From DATAMF01 sp964472565 (lineage in GTDB: Bacteria; Chloroflexota; Anaerolineae; Aggregatilineales; Aggregatilineaceae): a stretch of DNA of 40,871 nt. The stretch is taken from NCBI GenBank assembly GCA_964472565.1, contig CAYYNB010000039.1, forward strand, positions 1 to 40,871. The letters run 5' to 3'. Positions within the stretch are counted from its first letter, which is position 1; each line of letters starts with the position of its first letter. Below, piece by piece: positions 24,480-30,762 of the stretch. The notes under the pieces were generated by a model, which was given only the letters and a program-made list of their open reading frames with translations, was not told the origin of the DNA and did not search any database. Position numbers and translations under genes: made by a program.

Positions 24480-24635
24480 TTAACTACCGGATGTTGCTTC
24501 ACCGGCCAGGACTTCTGCCCCCGGAACCAACGCCGTAACAATCAGCAGTGCGACGATGATGATGAACAGAACAGCAGTTGCGCGGCGCGGATCAACAATG
24601 AGCCAGGCGGTGAATGCATTCAATTTGTTAAGCAT
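24480..24635 (-). CDS. 51-residue single-pass membrane peptide
   Basis: A short ORF with a basic-amphipathic N-terminus (MLNKLNAFTAWLIVDPRRA), one hydrophobic helix (TAVLFIIIVALLIVTALV, ~20-37) and a short hydrophilic tail (GAEVLAGEATSGS). A GAGGGAG ribosome site lies ~8-10 bases before the ATG at 24635. Positive-inside charge puts the tail outside the cell. It lies after the terminator of the SARP-type regulator and 34 bases before the NHLP-like gene. No family is recognised. It could be a signal peptide precursor, a membrane anchor or a small toxin; codon bias and the ribosome site argue that it is real. Confidence 0.6.
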   Translation of the reverse strand: MLNKLNAFTAWLIVDPRRATAVLFIIIVALLIVTALVPGAEVLAGEATSGS

Positions 24636-24726
24636 TTTGGTACGCTCCCTCGTGTTTTTTAAAGGTTTATGTTTCAATGTCTTTACTTTAAGTGGCACCG
24701 CACAACGAAATGCTTACCAAATCAAA

Positions 24727-24750
24727 TAAAAAACCGCCTGAAACAGCGGT
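24727..24750 (-). terminator. intrinsic terminator after the SARP-type regulator gene
   Basis: On the minus strand an ACCGC/GCGGT stem extended by a bulged CTG/CAG (24733-24750) is followed by TTTTTT (24727-24733). It separates the regulator gene from the small membrane peptide. Confidence 0.75.
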
Positions 24751-24882
24751 GGTTTTTGAGAAGGGATGAAATAGGAGGATTTAGGCCATCCCAAGAAAAT
24801 AATGATTCCATTCATCCGGTTTGCCTCCCCTTCTCAGGAAAGGCGTAAGAGGCGATGGGGTAAAGAAAACAGTGGCGCAGCT

Positions 24883-27800
24883 TTATGTCAGCAGGGATTC
24901 TGCGAGTTCGAGGGTTTCTGCCGAGGGGGCAATTCCCAACTCAAGGCGAAGCAAGTCCTGTAACTTTTGCCAATGGGCCATCACCTGCTGCTTTTCGCCG
25001 TTCTCCGCATAGCAGATCATAATCGCCCGGTGAATATCTTCGCGGTAGGGGTCTACATCCAGCGCCCGCCTAAATGCGGCCACTGCTTCTTTTAAGTTTT
25101 TTCGTGCCCGCGCACAGTCTCCTAAGCCGACCAGGGCTTCCAGGTACGCTTCAGCCAGATTCTCCCGCCGGTAGATGACCCACTCCGCATCCCAGGACGG
25201 CAGAAAATCCCCCCGGTAGAGTTTGACCGCGCGATCCCATAGGTCTTCCGTGCGGGCATCGCGTGACGATAAAAGCCGGGCTGCGCCGGTAGCTGTTTCC
25301 ATCTCCTGCGCATCACACCATAAGTCGATGTCGGGGTTGATCTGGTACAGTCCATCCTGAAAGGTGATCACGTGTTCACCCACAGCTTGCCGGGCGCGGT
25401 AGAGCGTGGTATGAAAATTAGCCCGAACTCGTTTAGGGGAACTATCAGGCCAAAAAACCAGGCTCATTTGCTCCCGGCTGGTTGCGTCGTTGAACAGCAG
25501 ATAGAAGAATAGTTCTCTGGCTGAATCAGCCCGCCATTCAGAGGCCGGAATGAGTTCCCCATCGCGTTCAATTTGCTCCTGCCCCAGCGTCCAGACGCGC
25601 AGACTGTAGGTGTTATGGGGTTCGGGAATCCGCGTTTTACGCGCCGCCGACGTTTTGACCTGTGCTTCCCGCAGATAGTTCAACTCTTTACCCAACAGGT
25701 TAAACCGGGTGAAGTTGTTGAGGACATACGCTTCAAACGAACGGCTGTGCAGAATTTCAGCCGCCATCGGCTGCGCGCTGCCCACCTCTTGCGCCAGCCG
25801 TAACCCGGCCAATAAATACGTCTCGGCAGTGGGCGTATTCGAGGCAAGCAAGGCGGTATAAGCACAAAGCGCATACGCCCATACCAGTTCAAAGCGTGCG
25901 CCCTGCTGCTGAAGCTCATCGACAATTACTTCCAGTTTCTCTAATGCCAGTCTGGTTTCGCCCAGTTGTGCCTTAGCAACCCACAACGAAGCTTGCGCTG
26001 CCAGCCCATCCACGACCATATGATGCGTTTGCGCCAGTTCAACCGCATCTTCGGCCAGCGCGACTGCATCGCGCGGTGTTTCGTGCCAGCGCTGCAAACT
26101 CGAAGTGCTGATCAGGATCGAACAGCGCAGCGCGGGTTCACTGGTTCCGAGCAGTTCCAGCGCTTTGTTGTAAAATCCCAGCGCTTCATCGAATGCCCCC
26201 CGGTCACGTTGCAGATCCCCCATACTCCACAGCAGATAACTTTCTGCCCGCCGGTTGGGCATTCGCGCGGCAACGCTCAACCCTTCCTGGAGCGTGGCTT
26301 GCGCTTGTTTGTAGTCACCGCCTCGATGATAGTAATAGCCCAGGTTATTGAGGGCCAGTGCCAACGCCCCCGCGCTGCCTAACCGCCGTCTGAGCACGAC
26401 CACCTCTTGGAGACAGGCGCTGGCTTCGTCCAGCCGCCCTTGCCGCGAATACGCCACGCCCAAATCTTGCAGCACATTCGCCAGCGCATAGGCATCGCCG
26501 TCTTCGCGGTGCAGTTGGACAGCTTCTTCCAACTGCAAAACAGCATTTCGACTTTCACCCATCCGCAGCGAGGCCACCCCCAGCACTTTGAGTGCTCGCC
26601 CTCGCAGTCCGGGAGCTTTCGCATGCAGCACCGCGAGTTGTTTGGCCTGTGCTGCCGCGGCCTGATAATCGCCTGTTTGCAGTTTTATCATGGCGCGCTG
26701 AACTTGGACATTGGCTGCGCCTGATTTATTTTTTTCCGCTGCATACCCGCGCTCGGCCTCATCCAGCGCGATTTCTGCCGCGCTGTAATCATACCGGTCT
26801 GTATAAATTCGGGCGCAGTTATACAACAGGCTCGGCGCAAAGATTCCGATCTGCCCCAGTTGCGCTCGCCACTTCAGCAGGGTTTCAACTTTCCCCTGCG
26901 CAAAGTAAGAATGCGCGACCCGTTCGGCAATTGCTGCCGCCCGTTCAACCAATCCCGCCGCCATATAATGTTCAAAGCTGTCATCCAGGCGATGATTCTC
27001 TTCAAACCACTGTGCAGATCGGGTGTGCAGCGCCGCATATTGGGCAAAATTGTCGGTTTTAAGCTGCCGCTGCAAAAAATCGCGGAACAAGCGATGGTAG
27101 ACCAGTCCCCCGGCAACCCGCGACAAAAAGAGATTTCGATTCTGAGCTTCGTTCATCCAATACCCGCTGTCTGGTAGTTGGAGCACTGTGGAACACAAAT
27201 CGGGTGTCATGCGGTTGAGGGTAGACGATGCAAGTAAAAAATTAGCAAGCCCAGAAGGTTGTGCTCGCAGAGTGGAATTCGCAAGTGCGCTGAATAAAGC
27301 TTCTGGCCCTTCACCGCCGCTTAACATCGCCCGTTCTAATTCGCTGGGCAGCGGGTGGATCGCCAGGGCAATTCCGGCGGGCCATCCTTCCAGGCGAGTG
27401 GTCAGGCTGTCCAAATCTGCATGGGGCACATGTGCAACCAGTGCTTCATCAACTAGATGGTGAACTTCTTCTCGCGTGAACCGGAGTTGTTCCTGCCCCA
27501 GCGCGATCACCTCTCCGCGCGCGATCATTTCGGTTAAAGGCAGGTTAGGCAGGATGCGGCTGATGAGAACGAGATGACAGTTAGCGGGGATAAGCCGCAC
27601 CAGACTGGTGAGCCAGAGTTCCGCCGCCGGTGATCCAGCAATCAGATGGGCATCATCCATCACATAAAAAATTTCTTTATCGAGGTTATCCCGTAAATGA
27701 TCAGCGATCAGCGCGGCTAATTCCCCCGGTGTATAGCCGGGTACCGGCGTCAGGTCTTGAATACTGGGGATGACATATTCAAGCGCGGCCACCGATTGGT

Positions 27801-28065
27801 TATAGAGATTAGGGACATCACGTTCACGTTCTTCGATGGTATGCCAGGCAACGGGATAAGGCGCTTGTGCAGCAAACTGCGCCGCAATCGTGGTTTTTCC
27901 ATATCCAGGTGGTGCGCAGATGAGCAGAAGTTTGTGGGCCGCGGCATCCTGGAGTTTTGCCAGGAGACGGGGACGACGAATCACACCCGAAACGCGGGGG
28001 ATCGGTGATTCACGCTGGGTAGAAAGAGAAGACATGCCATAGACCCAAATAGGCTCATCGGACAC
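24883..28065 (-). CDS. STAND ATPase transcription regulator of SARP/BTAD type
   Basis: A 1060-residue regulator. The N-terminal MalT-like ATPase has P-loop ICAPPGYGKTTIAAQ (~49-63), Walker B IFYVMDDAHL and an LVLISRILPNLPL sensor. The middle (~370-800) is a run of TPR-like helix pairs, for example ALVLNDLGYYYHRGGDYKQA-type units. The C-terminus (~830-1060) is an OmpR-like winged helix (YSLRVWTLGQEQIERDG, SREQMSLVFWPDSS) plus the bacterial transcriptional activation domain (LWCDAQEMETAT to SAETLELAESLL). Such proteins sense a ligand or partner and activate nearby genes. The GTG at 28065 and ATG at 28035 both lack a Shine-Dalgarno sequence, so the start is uncertain. A terminator follows, then two small genes and a receiver gene. 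Confidence 0.88.
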   Translation of the reverse strand: MSDEPIWVYGMSSLSTQRESPIPRVSGVIRRPRLLAKLQDAAAHKLLLICAPPGYGKTTIAAQFAAQAPYPVAWHTIEERERDVPNLYNQSVAALEYVIPSIQDLTPVPGYTPGELAALIADHLRDNLDKEIFYVMDDAHLIAGSPAAELWLTSLVRLIPANCHLVLISRILPNLPLTEMIARGEVIALGQEQLRFTREEVHHLVDEALVAHVPHADLDSLTTRLEGWPAGIALAIHPLPSELERAMLSGGEGPEALFSALANSTLRAQPSGLANFLLASSTLNRMTPDLCSTVLQLPDSGYWMNEAQNRNLFLSRVAGGLVYHRLFRDFLQRQLKTDNFAQYAALHTRSAQWFEENHRLDDSFEHYMAAGLVERAAAIAERVAHSYFAQGKVETLLKWRAQLGQIGIFAPSLLYNCARIYTDRYDYSAAEIALDEAERGYAAEKNKSGAANVQVQRAMIKLQTGDYQAAAAQAKQLAVLHAKAPGLRGRALKVLGVASLRMGESRNAVLQLEEAVQLHREDGDAYALANVLQDLGVAYSRQGRLDEASACLQEVVVLRRRLGSAGALALALNNLGYYYHRGGDYKQAQATLQEGLSVAARMPNRRAESYLLWSMGDLQRDRGAFDEALGFYNKALELLGTSEPALRCSILISTSSLQRWHETPRDAVALAEDAVELAQTHHMVVDGLAAQASLWVAKAQLGETRLALEKLEVIVDELQQQGARFELVWAYALCAYTALLASNTPTAETYLLAGLRLAQEVGSAQPMAAEILHSRSFEAYVLNNFTRFNLLGKELNYLREAQVKTSAARKTRIPEPHNTYSLRVWTLGQEQIERDGELIPASEWRADSARELFFYLLFNDATSREQMSLVFWPDSSPKRVRANFHTTLYRARQAVGEHVITFQDGLYQINPDIDLWCDAQEMETATGAARLLSSRDARTEDLWDRAVKLYRGDFLPSWDAEWVIYRRENLAEAYLEALVGLGDCARARKNLKEAVAAFRRALDVDPYREDIHRAIMICYAENGEKQQVMAHWQKLQDLLRLELGIAPSAETLELAESLLT

Positions 28066-28117
28066 GACAAAATAGTATTATTTACAGGTGTATCGAAATG
28101 TCATTCCCGCTACGCTA

Positions 28118-28147
28118 AGTATGTCTAATACACGCTGGATATGTCAA
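28118..28147 (-). promoter_or_regulatory. promoter of the SARP-type regulator
   Basis: On the minus strand a perfect -35 TTGACA (28142-28147), an 18-nt spacer and -10 CATACT (28118-28123), about 50 bases before the GTG start. The leader would lack a ribosome site. Confidence 0.55.
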
Positions 28148-28189
28148 GCAAATGATCGTTGGCTGTAGGAACATTAGAACGGAGGCAAC

Positions 28190-28218
28190 AAAAAACCGGC
28201 TTTATTGTAAGCCGGTTT
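28190..28218 (-). terminator. orphan intrinsic terminator on the minus strand
   Basis: A perfect 10-bp stem AAACCGGCTT (28193-28202) with its complement at 28209-28218 and a 6-nt loop, followed on the minus strand by TTTTTT. No convincing minus-strand gene lies upstream, so it may end a small RNA or mark the old end of a lost gene at the island border. Confidence 0.75.
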
Positions 28219-28508
28219 ATGATACCCGGAACGTGATCCAAAGTGAACCACTTTTCCCTCAAAGTATAGGCGAAGAACACGCTCAATTCCTCGAAAGTGC
28301 GACCTATCCCCAACGCTCGATCTTAGAGCAACTTCTGACCATCTCTTGAAATTCGGCTTTTCGGTGATTGGGGAAGCACTTCTCTCCCCCAATCACCTTG
28401 AAGGCTCGCTGCTCTGACCAGCCAGACTTCCAAAGACAGTGTACCACGATCCCGCGAAGTCTTTGCCAGCACAGCGAGAATCGTTCGATTTTATGAATTG
28501 AAAAGAGG
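28219..28508. other. leader region before parA, possible island border
   Basis: About 290 bases with no credible gene. It contains a perfect inverted repeat AAAGTG-N3-CACTTT (28240-28254), which could be a ParA or other operator, and an 11-bp hairpin GGTGATTGGGG (28363-28373) pairing with 28387-28397. No tRNA or integrase site was recognised. Confidence 0.5.
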
Positions 28509-28514
28509 ATGGCA

Positions 28515-29339
28515 ATGACTCGGGTTTATGTACTGACGAACCACAAAGGGGGTGTCGGGAAATCGACATCCGCCACCACGATTGCACTCGGTCTGGCTGG
28601 GGTTTTGCGGCAGGCAGGTGCATCGAATTCACGTGTATTGCTGATTGATACCGACAGTCAAGGACACGCTACGCTTGTGACCACGGGGCGAAATGACTAT
28701 GGTGCAGACAACAGCCTGTACTCCGTATTGATGGCAGATCGCGCTTCGGCTCCGCAAGTTCTCGCCAACTGCATTGTATCCAGCACGTGGGATGAGGATT
28801 TGCACATGCTTCCCGCTTCTCCCCTGTTAGAAGGTGCCGAACGGGAACTGATCGGAGTAGCGGGAGCGCCCTACCGCCTCGCAGATCCACTCAGTCGGAT
28901 CGCGAATCAGTATGCGGCTGTTGTTATCGACACCCGTCCCTCGTTCTCGTTGATGACAGAAATGGGATTGCTGGCTGCCTCAGATGCTATTGTTCCTGTA
29001 GAACCTCGTTACCTCGAAACCGTTGGTCTCATGAGTGTGATCAATAAGATCAATGAGGTGCGCGAAGGTTGGCGGCATCCGAATCTGCGTGTGAGCGGCA
29101 TCCTAGTCACCAAGCTCGATATGCGCGTTCGTGGTCACAAACATCTGCTGGAAGAACTGAAGGCGCATAGCATCCTCGGCAAACTGGTCTGTGGTGTCAT
29201 CCCTGCCAATGAAGCAATTTCGTATGCGCACCATAACCATCAGAGTATCTTCGCTTATGATCCTCAAGCTCCTGCCAGCAAAGCGTATGCACAGTTAGTC
29301 GGACAGCTTGTTCGTCAGATGGCGAAAGGCGGCGTCTAA
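28515..29339 (+). CDS. parA: ParA/Soj-type partition ATPase
   Basis: A 274-residue Walker-type ATPase of the ParA/MinD class. The deviant Walker A NHKGGVGKSTSATT with its signature Lys is at ~8-21, the Walker A' LLIDTDSQGHAT at ~44-55 and the Walker B VVIDTRPS near 135. There is no N-terminal HTH, so it is the short Soj-like type and autoregulation would need ParB. Two ATGs are six bases apart; GAGG six bases before 28515 favours the second. It overlaps parB by TAATG. ParA moves ParB-DNA complexes over the nucleoid for segregation of plasmids, chromosomes or integrated elements. Confidence 0.9.
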   Translation: MTRVYVLTNHKGGVGKSTSATTIALGLAGVLRQAGASNSRVLLIDTDSQGHATLVTTGRNDYGADNSLYSVLMADRASAPQVLANCIVSSTWDEDLHMLPASPLLEGAERELIGVAGAPYRLADPLSRIANQYAAVVIDTRPSFSLMTEMGLLAASDAIVPVEPRYLETVGLMSVINKINEVREGWRHPNLRVSGILVTKLDMRVRGHKHLLEELKAHSILGKLVCGVIPANEAISYAHHNHQSIFAYDPQAPASKAYAQLVGQLVRQMAKGGV

Positions 29340-30532
29340 TGCCGAAACAAAGCAATCGCATTGATAACCTCCTCGCCTCGGTGACAGCCGATTTATTGGA
29401 CGGCGATCCACAACAGTTTCAGGATAACAGCATCCGTGTTGAGCGTATTCTGCTCGAATTGGTGCGCCCTGATCCCGTCCAGCCACGCCGCGTGCTGCCA
29501 GAGCGCATTCACTTTGCGTTCCATGAAAATCGGCTCACCCCAACCCAAGCCCTCCGCGAGTTGGTTCAGATTGTTCAGGTCGCTGCGCGCCAGCAGGGAC
29601 GACCATTTAGCAATGTGTTGGAATTACTGCCGAATGCAGAAACAGAGGATGAAAGCGATCTTCTTGAAGTTAAGCTATCACCTGAAGAACAGTTGCTACG
29701 TGATCTAGTCAATCTGGCGGTCACCATTCGAGATGATGGACAGGTTAATCCTTTGACGGTGGTGGATGTGTCACAAGGAGTCACCCGTCTCTATCGAATT
29801 GAAACTGGCGAGCGACGCTACTGGGCTACCTGGCTCCTGCGCGATTTCATCCCCGGTTATACAGGGGATGGGATGATCCCCTGTATTGTCGTTCCATCGG
29901 AACGCACATCAGTATTTCGGCAAGCCAAAGAAAACACATCGAGAACAGGACTCACTGCTATCGCGATGGCCCGACAGGCTGCACTGCTACTTTTGAGCGT
30001 TCATGGATACGAAATCCCTGACTATCCTGTTCACCATGATTTCTACCGCCAAGCGCTGGAAATCAATTTGCGTAGCAAACGAGAATATACCGAAGCTATT
30101 CTTGCTTCAATGGGTGGGGTTGATAGGGCGCGTTTCAGTCAGATTAAAGCATTGCTTGCCTTGTCGGATGAGGCTCTTGAACTGGCGGATCGTTACGGTA
30201 TTGATGAATATCGTCTCCGCCCTGTCCTTCGATTGGCTCCCGAAGTGCAAGCTGAAATGGTGCAGCACATCATCAAATTTAACCTCACCGGCAGGCAGTC
30301 TGCCGAGATATGTGAAAAAGGTCTGGATGAAGCTGCACCTGATACGGATATGCATCTAGCACCTCAAATCAAACGTCTGGTTAGGTCGATGAAAAAGATC
30401 GATGAGAGCGATGAAGGTGAGTTTATTCGCGGGCTGCTGAGCGAGGAAAGAACAATCTCAATGGCTCGTGCTCGCATTGACGCCACTATCGAGTTCTTAA
30501 GTCGGGCCAAGAATCGGTTATCAGACGAATAA
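29339..30532 (+). CDS. parB: ParB/RepB/Spo0J-like partition protein
   Basis: A 397-residue ParB-like protein. A first conserved block LVRPDPVQPRRVLPE (~42-56) is followed by a ~60-residue insert, then DDGQVNPLTVVDV and IETGERRYWATWLL (~155-167), the ParB N-terminal nucleotide-binding signature; in ParB the GERR motif is part of the CTPase site. The next block VFRQAKENTSRTGLTAIAMARQAALLL is the ParB helical linker, and AILASMGGVDRARFSQIKALLAL is a helix-turn-helix. The C-terminus is helical and probably dimerises. The insert between the first two blocks is unlike Spo0J. Start is coupled to parA; a 24-bp palindrome covers its stop codon. Confidence 0.85.
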   Translation: MPKQSNRIDNLLASVTADLLDGDPQQFQDNSIRVERILLELVRPDPVQPRRVLPERIHFAFHENRLTPTQALRELVQIVQVAARQQGRPFSNVLELLPNAETEDESDLLEVKLSPEEQLLRDLVNLAVTIRDDGQVNPLTVVDVSQGVTRLYRIETGERRYWATWLLRDFIPGYTGDGMIPCIVVPSERTSVFRQAKENTSRTGLTAIAMARQAALLLLSVHGYEIPDYPVHHDFYRQALEINLRSKREYTEAILASMGGVDRARFSQIKALLALSDEALELADRYGIDEYRLRPVLRLAPEVQAEMVQHIIKFNLTGRQSAEICEKGLDEAAPDTDMHLAPQIKRLVRSMKKIDESDEGEFIRGLLSEERTISMARARIDATIEFLSRAKNRLSDE

Positions 30533-30554
30533 ATGTTTACGCGCGTAAACATTT
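30531..30554. promoter_or_regulatory. parS-like centromere palindrome
   Basis: A perfect 24-bp palindrome: left half AAATGTTTACGC, right half its exact reverse complement. The core arms TGTTT...AAACA match those of the bacterial parS consensus (TGTTTCACGTGAAACA), with a different, 2-bp longer centre. It begins inside the parB stop codon. It could also act as an RNA hairpin at the end of parB. Confidence 0.55.
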
Positions 30555-30565
30555 CGGAGGCAGAT

Positions 30566-30646
30566 ATGAAAATTTCCAGAAGTCCACCTGCAAAAAAATC
30601 CCACCGACATAATCGCGGGTGGGTTGGCGAGATAGTATCAGTTTGA
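30566..30646 (+). CDS. 26-codon ORF with strong ribosome site between parB and primase
   Basis: ATG at 30566 is preceded by CGGAGG with a 5-base spacer, the best ribosome site in the island. The predicted 26-residue peptide is basic (MKISRSPPAKKSHRHNRG, then WVGEIVSV) and has no recognised family. Its reading frame includes a CCCACC/GGTGGG hairpin (30600-30623). It may be a leader peptide controlling the primase gene, a small DNA-binding peptide, or a decayed gene start. Short length limits confidence. Confidence 0.4.
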   Translation: MKISRSPPAKKSHRHNRGWVGEIVSV

Positions 30647-30762
30647 CATCGACACTCAAACTGTACCACATCCCTGACTCTCCTGCAACTTGTTTGGACT
30701 TTTTTCGGCGTGTTTTTGTCACGGCCTGTAGTTTCGCACTGCTTGTTGAAGGAGAGTTTGAC

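Noticed and set aside
24780..24882. Possible small gene or mobile-element end near the SARP gene stop
   Set aside because: The C/G-rich CCCCTTCTC and GGGG stretches give no inverted termini and no ORF with a ribosome site.
28174..28392. Minus-strand 72-codon frame at the island border
   Set aside because: It reads through the terminator stem, has no ribosome site and no family resemblance; a non-coding RNA is more likely if anything is transcribed.
28066..28515. tRNA gene as integration site at the island border
   Set aside because: No T-loop GGTTCGA-type sequence with matching acceptor arms was found on either strand.
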